This document shows, in pieces, positions 1 to 9,305 of a stretch of 64,000 bases of DNA. Below the pieces are notes generated by a model. The model was not told the DNA's origin, searched no databases, and saw only the letters and a program-made list of their open reading frames with translations. The position numbers and the translations under genes were made by a program. Origin of the DNA: Neopestalotiopsis rosae (Eukaryota > Ascomycota > Sordariomycetes > Amphisphaeriales > Sporocadaceae); contig JALGAS010000001.1 of NCBI GenBank assembly GCA_023078685.1, forward strand, positions 2,728,001 to 2,792,000, written 5' to 3'. Numbering within the stretch: the first letter of the stretch is position 1; every line of letters begins with the position of its first letter.

Positions 1-425
1 TCACCAATCCGCAAGCACTTGAAGTATAGGGAAAAAATTTTTTTTTTTTTTTAAAAAGGAAAAGGAAAAAAAAGAAGCCGAACATGAGCTCGCTCCACTT
101 CTCATGGAATGTCGCTGTGCACCATGAATACTGCATCGAACAAGGTTTCGCAGGCTCACTCCCGATAAACGCTGGCATCGCAAACGCCCTGATTCGATTA
201 CCACGACAGCATGAAATCATCCCAGAAAAGGCACCTTATAAGTGATTCCGCTGCTGATTGTATTATCTCATTAACGTGATTGAACGAAGTGCCACGTCAG
301 AATAAATGATTCTTTGGCTTCCCCGTTTCGCCGCAGGTGGCGCCGCCCCAAGTATAAAAGAGAGAAGCTATGCGCATTTGTCGCACCACCATCTACCATG
401 CGTATACACTAGTCTAGAAGAGCGC
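1..425. other. AT-rich stretch without a recognisable gene
   Basis: Contains a poly-T/A tract near 38-70. I see no domain, RNA gene or convincing ORF before the transposase remnant. Confidence 0.4.
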
Positions 426-662
426 CTATCTCAACACAAGGTATGCTGGCACTTGCTGCCATTGACGTCGTGCATACGCTTTGTTCTCTGTGAATTTCTC
501 CTCATTCGGATCTTTATCAGGGGAGCATGGGAGCAAAAAGACTATCAGCATACCAGCCTTTCTCACGAGCTCTTTGATTCTTACCGATTCGTGGAAGGAA
601 ACATGATCCATGATAAGAACGGGTCTCGCCTCGGAACCGTGACAAATGTATAGATCTATCAA
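426..662 (-). pseudogene. Tc1/mariner-type DDE transposase, C-terminal fragment
   Basis: The minus-strand reading carries the end of a DDE_3-type catalytic domain: a VLIMDHVSFH block, where the family has a catalytic Asp in MDNASFH-like sequence, then a GMLIVFLLPCSPD stretch and DPNEEKF, matching the family SPDLNPIE motif with the last acidic residue. This core normally cuts and pastes DNA between inverted terminal repeats. Only about 75 residues remain; the N-terminal DNA-binding part and first catalytic Asp are missing and the upstream DNA does not continue the frame. It is a dead remnant. Family assignment is good, exact subfamily unknown. Confidence 0.7.
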
Positions 663-1363
663 GAAGCAATCTACAGTACCTTACTATGCTATAAAACAAG
701 TTTAATAAACACTAAATGTTGTACTATAGCATATAACATGCCTTATAGCATTTCGAAAGCATGTCAATAAGGATAAAACGTGCATAAATCAAGTGTTATA
801 ATTTCATTTAACTAACGTACGCAAATATTATGGTATCGGGCCAAAAGAAAAAGGCAGTGGGTCGGAAAGTTCGTCTGGGAGATGCAACCTTGCGTGCAGA
901 TTAGCCGACCGGAAAAGGGCTGTGTGCTTTGAACTCGGTACCTAGCCCACTCCCCCCTCCCTTGTTTTCCTCCGTCATACTGCAGCAGGAATACGATACG
1001 TTTGCCAACTCTCACGTTCCCGGGCCTGAAGGCTGGCAGTGGAGAGCGGACAGAAAGTATGGGTATATCCTAGTGAGTTTCTAACTGGCAAGGGGACGTG
1101 GCGTTCTTTGTAGGCCTTCGGAAGCGCCGATCCACTATACCTTAGGCTTTACGAAATAAATGCTATTATGGCTAAACCCATAGCTTGAAAGCTCGGTAAT
1201 CCACAAATCGTTTAAATCTGGTCCAGATCATGCAGCAAGTGAGAGATAGTTTTTTCCCCCCTTGCGTTCCTTTTTGCTTTTCATCATCTTATCCAAAGCT
1301 ATCCTCACCAAAACTTGCCACATTTAACTACTTTTACCAGCCACATGCTCAACACATCTAAAA
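663..1363. other. intergenic region upstream of the first UstYa gene
   Basis: No gene seen. Roughly 1190-1363 is pyrimidine-rich before the ATG at 1364, as in many fungal promoters. Confidence 0.4.
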
Positions 1364-2026
1364 ATGTCTGCAACTCTAGGTCTGACGAAATATGAGCTCC
1401 TAACCGACGACAATTCAGCAGACTACAAAGACCTGTCACCTTCCTTCCATCAAGCACGGTTTTGTCAGCGAAGCTGGGTCAGATTGGTTCTCGTTGCAGC
1501 TGGACTAAGCTCTGCGTTCATGCTTGGAACATTGACAATGTATTATGCAAATCAACAAGTGGATTCTGGTTCTATACAGTCAAATCAGTCTTTGACTAGC
1601 AACGTCCAGTATCATTGTGGTAGTTCGCTGGAAGAAGCTCTCGCAAGTGGTTGCGAGTTCGATTATCTCAGCGGGCTGTGGCTGCCAACAGCCTGCTCGC
1701 GCAGTTACGAAACCGACTACCTAGAGCTCGATGGCTTCGGATTCTACCTGAATTCGGGTGCGAACCTGGATGACAAGTTAGGACGCAATATCACTTTGCT
1801 TCCCTTCGGAACACCTTACTACACAACACGCTTCCAGCATATGGCGCATTGTTTGTATTTATGGATGCGCAATAATGACAAATTGGACGGTGCTCCAGTT
1901 GCTGAAGCTATGGACGTGTCGCATCAGAGTCACTGTGCCCACATGATACTCAATATGCAAGGGGACGAGCCGGAAGACTTATGGGAAGTCGCTGTCCAAG
2001 GTATCATTTATAGTCAAGCTTGTTGA
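1364..2026 (+). CDS. UstYa-like (DUF3328) oxidase, short form, intact
   Basis: Intronless 220-residue protein of the mycotoxin-biosynthesis UstYa family. The order of parts is a cytosolic N-terminus, one membrane anchor (about residues 38-60), a lumenal CG...GCEFD region (85-100) followed by a LWLPTAC segment, then the two signature metal motifs HMAHC (159-163) and HQSHC (187-191), and a terminal Cys. In characterised members (UstYa/UstYb of ustiloxin, ApnU) these His/Cys motifs are needed for copper-dependent oxidative cyclisation or halogenation. The substrate here is unknown. Length and motif spacing are normal, with no stop or frameshift. It is the closest intact UstYa gene to the copper ATPase at 9.3 kb. 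Family assignment is firm; reaction is not predictable. Confidence 0.9.
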   Translation: MSATLGLTKYELLTDDNSADYKDLSPSFHQARFCQRSWVRLVLVAAGLSSAFMLGTLTMYYANQQVDSGSIQSNQSLTSNVQYHCGSSLEEALASGCEFDYLSGLWLPTACSRSYETDYLELDGFGFYLNSGANLDDKLGRNITLLPFGTPYYTTRFQHMAHCLYLWMRNNDKLDGAPVAEAMDVSHQSHCAHMILNMQGDEPEDLWEVAVQGIIYSQAC

Positions 2027-2932
2027 AGTTAGAAATATTATCCCGACGACACATACTAATGCTAAGGAGGTCACTATATGTCGATGTATATTGTCCCAAC
2101 CATCTTCTTGTTGAACTAGAGTTTAAGCTGAATAGTGGTGGCAGTGTTGATTTTATAGAGGCCCGCAGTTCTGCAACCGATTGGGTGTGATTGAATTATC
2201 TTCAGACTCGGTTCTTCGCCCGCCACCTCGACCTTCCACCGAAATGACGCAATATTCAGCTTCAATGTCGTACTCTGAATTTCATAGGACAAGTCAAAAC
2301 ATGCAACATAATCACAAGATAAACACCAAGAGATTTGGCTACAGGGATGGTCGGCCTTATCGATACATTGCCACCGGTCGAGCTTGATTCCACCGTGCCA
2401 GACTGGTTATCTCTGAGTGTATCTCTGAGTGATTCCGTGCGTGTTGGACACCCGATATCATATACGGCAGACGGAAGCAAGGTTGTCGTTTAGTACCGTC
2501 CACGAACCCCGCCTAAATCACCCCAGTTCTTAGCTTAATGCTCACGAAACCGCATTTTCCTGAGATGTTTTCCAATATAGCAAGTGAACTGTAATTGGCT
2601 TGACATGTTCCTGTGATACAGTACATACTTGGACCTTCTTGTGGCAATGTGCTAGAAGTCAATTCCATTTTGACAATCAGTCGTTCTTCTGCATAGTATC
2701 TCTCTTGTAATACCCTACTGACACCTATCCCAGAAACATGGTGTGTTTTCAACGCCACATTAGCAGCATAATGACTCTATCCGAAGCTGGAAAGCCGCTC
2801 CAGCGAATTGAAAATTTCGAAGGTATTTTTGTAGTCTTCCAAAGTTAAGAGCCACCCCTCATGACCTATACTGGCGCTATTATAATAGTTGAACTTCTCA
2901 ATGAGTCCAAATTGCGACGAGAATACTGCACG
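2027..2932. other. spacer between UstYa loci
   Basis: No supported gene. A minus-strand ORF at 2513-2758 (81 codons) matches nothing I recognise and could be debris from the adjacent UstYa pseudogene. Confidence 0.35.
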
Positions 2933-3345
2933 TCACACCCATAGGCTATAACTCGCGAAGGGTTGTGTTTTGTTCACTTCCAGGAGTGGTTTGAGTGTGT
3001 CATCTGTATAGCAGCTCAAATCATGCCTGTTAATCTCCATACAGTGACCCGTTTGTGATCCAATGGTATATACTTCACTCAAATACTCAAATCCGGGGAA
3101 GGTCATTCCAGCGCCGAGCAGCCATCATGAAGCAGCGTATGCCAGGTGTAGAATATCACAACGTTGTAGCATGTTTCAATATCATTGGTCATTAGTCAGT
3201 GAAACATCGAACTTACAGACAATGGAAATGGTGAGAAGACGCCATCGAATTCGCGATTCCCATGTACTCTACTAGCTGAGTCGATGAAACAAGACCGTAT
3301 TGTTCCATGGTGTGGGTTGCACGGAAGACCACTACTACCGCTATT
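2933..3345 (-). pseudogene. long-form UstYa (DUF3328), decayed
   Basis: Minus-strand fragments align step by step with the intact long UstYa gene at 20837-21904. One piece reads THTMEQYGLVSSTQ and ends SSHHFHCL, corresponding to the DPEQYGLAPSTQ...HQLHCL exon, and is followed by a GTAAGT donor. The next exon begins around FYTWHTLLHDG. After a frame change near ALE the reading resumes as TFPGFEYLSEVYTIGSQTGHC and CYTDDTLKPLL, the second metal-motif region. The second motif is degenerate (QTGHC instead of HxxHC), one frameshift separates the halves, and the N-terminal exons with the membrane anchor are absent. Non-functional by any reading. Confidence 0.72.
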
Positions 3346-3448
3346 TGCATCAACAGATTATCGTGAACGATAGGGATGATGCCTTAAACTATACGCCCAT
3401 GTCATACGAAAAGAGTAAGATAGCCTTGATAGAGCATCCTTTCGACTC

Positions 3449-3811
3449 ATGATCATCTTCAGGAGTAAAACGGTTTCGGTGAGGCTTGTCCAAGTGCCCG
3501 GTATGTTTCTCATGCATGATCGACTGCATCCGTGTTACCACCAAATGTCTACACCATTGTGGGTCGGCAGGCGTTGCAAGTGTTTCTCCAAGCTCCCCAG
3601 GTGTGGCAAGAATGAAGGCCTAACAAATAATTGCGTGCTGATTGTTGCAGATCACATTCAAATGTCACATAATTGTCATGCACTCCAACTCGTCAAAGCG
3701 ACTGTGACTGGTCAGACGTGGCTTTGGGGTCCCAACTTGATCGATGAAGCCCCTTATGCGGAAGTGCTTCGTGGCGAAACCGTTTTTTTTTTTTTCTTTG
3801 TCCATTCTTGA
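3449..3811 (+). pseudogene. short-form UstYa (DUF3328), truncated
   Basis: The second half of this ORF (about 3595-3790) reads RCGKNEGLTNNCVLIVADHI, then a WLWGPNLID segment and EVLRGETVF. It matches the family CGxxxxEARxxxC block and, most closely, the pseudogene at 6.7-7.2 kb, which shares EVLRGE. The reading runs into a poly-T tract (3781-3795) giving a Phe run and a stop exactly where the first HxxHC motif should follow; the membrane anchor is also missing. With the minus-strand long-form remnant just upstream it forms a collapsed divergent pair. Confidence 0.65.
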
Positions 3812-3869
3812 ATAGCATTCAGAGCACTGCGTGTACACCCAGAAATGAAATTATAGGCCCGTTTATGAA

Positions 3870-3935
3870 GAGAACACAGATCTTATGTTATGGATCGTCT
3901 GTGCTCAACGACAAGAGATGAGGACAACAAGGAGA
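3870..3935 (-). repeat. fragment of dispersed MITE-like family
   Basis: ATGGATCGTCTGTGCTCAAC and the following ACAAG/GAGAAGCCGA sequence match, in reverse orientation, the GAGCACGGACGATCCATAT core repeated at 4.5, 30.4, 53.8 and 55.7-55.9 kb. Confidence 0.55.
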
Positions 3936-4491
3936 AGCCGACTTTGAATGTCTCTGTATCCCAACACAGAAGAGTGGGTACCCTTCGGCTCGAGCCTTTT
4001 GTGGCTGTTGTCGTGAAGTAACCGCTTGGAGAAATCAACTCCAAGCAGAAATGCCGGTCCTATATCACTAACAATATCATACAGGATGTCATGGAAGAGG
4101 AATGGATTTGGATGGAAATGAATCAGTTTCTATGTATGGGCTCAAGGCGGAGTCAAGACGAAAACTTGGGTTTGTTGCCCCTAGAATAGCCCAGGCGTTA
4201 TAAATGTGTGTGCAAGTGTGTACTTGAATGATTCGAGTGTCTCAACTTTATGAGAAATGATATCTGCCATAACCGATCCTCCGACTTCACTGCGTGTTAT
4301 TGTAAGTAAGACTTCATCATTGAGGGAGCTACGGGAAAAGCACAAGATGTGGTGTTTGGCCATTGGCTATGCGCCTTCCATGGCTTTAATACGGAAAAGG
4401 GACATTACGCAGCAGCAGAACAGGGACAATCAAAACCGGCATCTTTTTCCCGGTTCTTCCCCCCCCCCCCCCCCCCCCCTCCCCAACAAAT
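3936..4491. other. gene-free spacer ending in a poly-C tract
   Basis: No gene recognised. A run of about 20 C sits at about 4459-4480 directly before the MITE fragment. Confidence 0.4.
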
Positions 4492-4600
4492 GATTGAGTA
4501 CGGACGATCCATATTCGGCGTTGACATCCATATATCTCGGCCAGCCGAATTGGACACTTTATTCAGAGTACGTCACTGCATCATTAGCTATCATAAACTT
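4492..4600 (+). repeat. fragment of dispersed MITE-like family
   Basis: Starts TGATTGAGTACGGACGATCC and continues with a TTCGGCGTTGACATCCATAT-type core and CGGCCAGCC, matching the element at 55.7 kb. Confidence 0.6.
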
Positions 4601-4812
4601 TCTACGCAAATTGCATAAGAAACGCATCGTAGAATTTAGTTGCTAAACAGGCATAAACATCGTAGTGCCTATTTAGAGAACACTTTACCTGTACAAGCAG
4701 AGATGACAAGAATGTGAGTCACGCAAAGGAATCATAAGCGACTTTATACTACCACCTTTTGCGTGCTGAAATCCGTCTAGGTGACGATACGAGCTATGCT
4801 CAACTTAGGTAC

Positions 4813-4918
4813 TGTGAGGGTTCAAGTGCTTATTCAACAGTCTTGTTCCTACTACATACGAGCATTCTAAACATAGCAAAAGGAGGAGAGAAGAGAGAGT
4901 CCTTTCGTCTTGATCAAG
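4813..4918 (+). repeat. LTR-like fragment, inverted partner at 45.8 kb
   Basis: A stretch beginning TGTGAGGGTTCAAGTGCTTA and ending CTTTCGTCTTGATCAAG recurs almost identically in reverse complement at 45801-45906. The TGT start is typical of LTR ends, so this is probably a retroelement scrap. Confidence 0.6.
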
Positions 4919-6530
4919 CTCCTTTTGGTGTCTTGAAAAGGGTCCGAGCTCCGGGTCCGTGCAGACGGCGTTGGCCGAAGGGTGCCGAGGCCACCTACCG
5001 GGCCATAGCCCGTGACAGGTACTTAGATTTCAATGTCGGATTTGGGTTACACGTGCTCGAAGACAAGCGATGAGAAACAATGAGAGGAAGCTCAGCTCGA
5101 TTTTGTGTGTACTAATTGGCCGTTTATCAAGGGATAGGGTGTAAGCGACGGAGAAAAGTAAAGTAACGGAATTTAGCGCGGTTTTTTTTTGGGGGGGAGG
5201 GGGAGGTTCCATAAAGGCTCGGACTTCTGACCAACCCTTTTCCACGGTAAAATCCGCCTTATGTACCCATTCCTGTGCGTTAGCCGCCCGATTCAGCTCC
5301 AATGAATGCAAGTAAATTTTCCGGTAAAACGGCGCAGGCCCCCACCCCCCTCTTTCCCGCCTCCTTCCCCTTTCCGGGACCATGTCAAACGAACGACTCG
5401 CCATGTCATACTATCCGCCATATCATACAGTACTATCTAATATCTCAATGTATGAGTCGTTATCTAGCTGGAAAACTAACAAAGGTCTGTTTTTTAGCTA
5501 CGAAACCGATTACCTCAATAACTAATGTTCCGGCTTTGATGCGGCCCCAATAGGGTGTTTCTATGGCTACGAGTTAATGACGAAATAGAAAGTATCGCAG
5601 CCGCTGCCTCTGTTAACTTCTTCCATCGAACCATTGTGCTATGAAGTCAATGAATTAAGACAATATTTGTGTGGTTTCAGGTTTATTGTTAGTGCACAGC
5701 TATTACAATCTACACAGTTTTACCACAGGGAAATATGTTGTTAAGAATACCCTTCTTCAAATCATTTTCCAGCTGGGTGATGTATTGTTATCTGGTCTTG
5801 TGATGAACCTTCTCATTACAACCGGACTTGGCGGTTTTATGCATTGGAGCAGTTATTCACGTTCGCCATAATTACACGGAACCGAGACGGCCGGCATAGT
5901 AAACTTCGCGGAACAAAGCTATGTGATAGTGGGATTCAACAGATCTTGGTTTAGGCGTCGGAGATCGGACCTTCAATGCACGATGAACGATACTATGATC
6001 ATTTTTACCGTTCTTACTATAGTATTGTGATTGATCGCTCTATCCAGAAGCCCAACAGGTGGGAATATTAGCCCATCCCTCATCCCGGCTCCAAGGTTTG
6101 CTTGAAGATCAATAATTTGGACACAGCCCCGGTGGGTTCAATGTGAGGGCCTGGGTCGCTGTTTGCGTCGTATAATCCTGACACCCAGATGAATCATGTC
6201 AACTTAAGGTGACGAAGTCTGTCGGTGGGCAGCGCTCGCTAAATCCAGTGCAGCACTATTCCACGGAATTGATTGACTGATTTTGCTCTTTTAACACTAC
6301 AATTCTCGTTTTAATTATGGGGCTAAAAGCGCGGGACAAAGTCGGAATTGCGGATCTTACTGCTTTTTTAAGTACAAGCGGTATTGCTCCTTCAACTCTT
6401 CTATCTTCCACAGGGAAGGAAGAAGGAGGAGGGGGAAAAAAAAGAAGAGAAAGGGTCGAAAGTGCAGAGTCACCCTCATATTCTCCTTGCGCGCCACTTA
6501 GTATATTCTTCCCACATTGTCGATCGACCA
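4919..6530. other. gene-free region
   Basis: Several small ORFs on both strands look like noise (G-runs near 5180-5205, A/G-rich 6415-6450). No domain, RNA gene or clear repeat recognised. Confidence 0.4.
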
Positions 6531-7231
6531 TGGAAAAGGAGAAAGATATTCCAGAGTTCAAGCCAATGCTGGGCGAATAACTTGAAGACGCTCACGGAAT
6601 CAGTCGGCCCGTTGAATCAATGTGACCCAAAAAGAAATATCGGCTTCGACATATACTGGCCATAGGACTTGTTCTCTCAGCTGCGGCCGGATTCTGTCTT
6701 GTCACATGGCTTACGGCGTCAGGGATAGTGTCGCAAGTTCAAGGATCCCATGATACAAGGCCTGTAGTTGATCTCAGTCTCAGCACTCTTGCGACCAAGT
6801 ATGTCCCAGAATTTCGATGCGGTCACACAGCCAACGAAGCACGAGCGAGCAATTGTATCTTGAATCTTGCAAACTACGCTTGGGTACCGCACGACTGTTA
6901 CGACCACGAGCTTGTCGAAGAAACGGTACCTGGTTGGAAATGGTTCCGCGATCCCGGGTGAACCGACCAAGTTGCTCGTTCGGAAGTGCTTCGCGGAGAA
7001 ATGGATTCATTTTTCTACTCTTTTGACCAGCATCTGGAGCATTGTATCTATATTTGGAAGTGGCTGTTTCGCTCAGTTTTCACGGAGGATAACGATATAA
7101 AATTGGAAATATCCGGGGCAGTCTCTTATTCTCATGTGAAACATTGTGGGCGCATGTTGACGAAGGACAACTCGACAGGACATCTCTCGCTAGAAGCAGC
7201 ATCGGGAATAGTAAGATTTCCAAAATATTGA
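6531..7231 (+). pseudogene. short-form UstYa (DUF3328) with internal stops
   Basis: From about 6645 the frame reads a membrane anchor (ILAIGLVLSAAAGF...), the FRCGHTANEARASNC block, a NYAWVPHDC segment and WKWFRDPG, then TGA at 6959-6961. It resumes in the same frame with EVLRGEMDSFFYSFDQHLEHCIYIW, where HLEHC is the first metal motif, and SHVKHC, the second. Both metal motifs survive, so the gene is fairly recent or decaying by point changes. The truncated paralogue at 3.45-3.81 kb reads through the stop position, supporting a nonsense mutation. The anchor frame is also blocked upstream by a TGA near 6625; the ATG-led segment at 6531 (MEKEKDIPEFKPMLGE) does not join it cleanly. Confidence 0.75.
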
Positions 7232-9060
7232 CAGTTGATATGGCAGGGTTAGCACTTGAACACTAGTCAGGATATTGATCCCACACCGATGCAGGAACTG
7301 TTATTGAGAAGTTTGCCGAGATATCGAGATTACGCACAGAATTTGTATCGTGTATCACCCAGAAAGACCGTGGCTGGGTGTGTATCGGCTGATTTAGAAG
7401 GTAGTGACCCGAAACTTTGTAAGTTACTACCGTGCCATTCAGCTCCCTCGTAATTCATAACTTCGTCAGAAACGTCATTAATATTAAGTTGCTAATTTTC
7501 TGATCCAAGCAGACTCGTGAAGGTGCAGAACGCTGATAAGCAGGCCACGCACATGAAGTTATCCAATCGCACAATGAAAGTGTGATCAGTAATACTACTG
7601 TAGATTCACAGAAAATAATTATCAGACTCCTTCTCCCACCCGAGCAGATAGAACTCAGCAACATAAAATGTCACTCCCAACCCACTGACTGATTAACCAC
7701 CCCTGCTATGACTCCTACGGAAAGTCCTTTGTATAACCTGTTGTTTGCCGACATAAGATGCACTCGTCCCTTCAACATCGACCCAGGTGTTCTGTACATC
7801 CTCTTCTTAACCTCTCGCATGCCTTCTATCGTTGCAAGCGAAGAGACTGGTTCATAACATGGCCGGCGTAGTCTCACAAAAACTTTTATTTGTAAAGGCG
7901 TTTTATATTGCATCTCCGCCAATGTACCACCGCATGCAGCTATTTGAGACCTCTTATTGATGGTAGATGATGTAACAAAGGTCATATTTGAGGCCTCAGT
8001 CTGAAAGTCACAGCCGACTGACCCCAGTGGGTTATGTAACGCATTGGTTGTGCCCCCATGTATTTATGATCAAATATGCGACTTCTTAAAAGCCATCGTC
8101 GTAACAATGGATCACTACCTGGACAACAGGAATACACTGACCGCAGCTGACTGACGCTGGACCCCTCAGTGTGCCTTTCTTAAGCGCCAACACATGTTTG
8201 TTTTACCTGCAAGGGTGTATATGCGTAACACGTTTTCTTACCATCATACTTATATTATTGACCTTGTCCTCGGAGCATCCGGTCGTGCCCCAATCATTTC
8301 GCTTTAGTTCTTGATAGGAATGATGTGCATGCAAACGCATATAGTTCATAGAGTCTAAGCTTAGACTGTAGAATGCTAGTGGCGACGAAGCTCCTTCTAC
8401 TTACTATGAAATCTGAAGCCCTGCGCTTACTATGGTACAATGAGTAAGCGCGGGTTCCCAAAGCAGTCCTGTTGAGGATAGCTGCTGACTGACAATGGCC
8501 CGACCTAATTAAAAGTTTTTTGTTTTTTTTTTTTAATAAAAAGAAAAAAAAAGAAAAAGGGAAACCCAGTTTAGCCGACGGGGTGGGTTCCCGCACGAAA
8601 TCGGCTGTCCCAGGTCCGGACTTTGCACACGCGATTCTCGTCTCATTTGCGTTATTCTGTCTGTGCTCATTTAACTTTCTCCCTGCTTCCAAACGAGTCC
8701 GCCGAGCCGCGCTCGTACAGTACATTCATTTCAACCTCCTGCATACACCTCGAACATAATAACCTGACACTCATCCTTTTCACCAGATGCTTGGACTTCT
8801 GTCGGTATTTGCTGGCTGATGCTTGTGCTCCTATTTTTGAGGTAAGGAGCGGCGATACCGTTGTCCAGAGACCCAATCTACTATCCATGATCAGCCCGGG
8901 TCACAGTACTGTGCATGACACAGTGTGACCAGCCGTATCTAGCATAGCCATTTGTTTTTGCCATCCATCTTTGGACTTCGGAACCGAGCAGGAGCATTGC
9001 GATCCCCACCCTATCACCTATAAAAAGCTGAGCTTTGGTGCCACCGGATATAATCTTTCC
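7232..9060. other. gene-free region upstream of the copper ATPase
   Basis: No gene supported. A 143-codon minus-strand ORF (8294-8725) depends on A/T homopolymers (8519-8556) and has no recognisable domain. Confidence 0.4.
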
Positions 9061-9305
9061 TCAAGGAGACCGACGAAATATTTGCAGACGCTAAAAACTG
9101 CGGAATTGGCAACCACTATTCTGCGCATTGGCGGTATGACGTGATCCTTTCTCGTGTGCTTAAGATTTTGAGTTTTCTTACTTCGTTGACTAATACAAAT
9201 CAAGATCCAGCTGTGGCGCTTGTGCATTCGCTGCTGAAGAAGGCTTCAAGGTCGTCGACGGCGTTGGCAGTGTCTCTGTTAGCCACTTTATGGAGAGCAG
9301 TAGTC
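9061..9305 (+). other. damaged 5' coding part of the copper ATPase (first heavy-metal domain)
   Basis: Upstream of the first in-frame ATG there is coding-like sequence. TAELATTILRIGGM leads to a GTGATC donor at 9141; a 70-nt intron (9141-9210) with a TTGACTAAT branch site ends in CCAG. The next exon starts TGT GGC GCT TGT, completing a GGMTCGAC metal site, and continues EEGFKVVDGVGSVSVS. Around 9285-9297 the reading must shift frame (ATGGAGAGCAGTAG) to join the main ORF at RAVVMHD, as if a GA unit were lost from GAGAGA. I also see no ATG upstream of TAELATT in frame. So the first HMA domain is probably broken. Confidence 0.6.

Noticed and set aside
8294..8725. 143-codon minus-strand ORF
   Set aside because: Held open by A/T homopolymers, low-complexity Phe/Lys runs, no recognisable domain or splice signals.
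9141..9305. Start of the copper ATPase at 9141 (1,147-residue version)
   Set aside because: The codon at 9141 is GTG, lies at a GT splice donor, and the first 23 codons are a 70-nt intron with a clear branch site.
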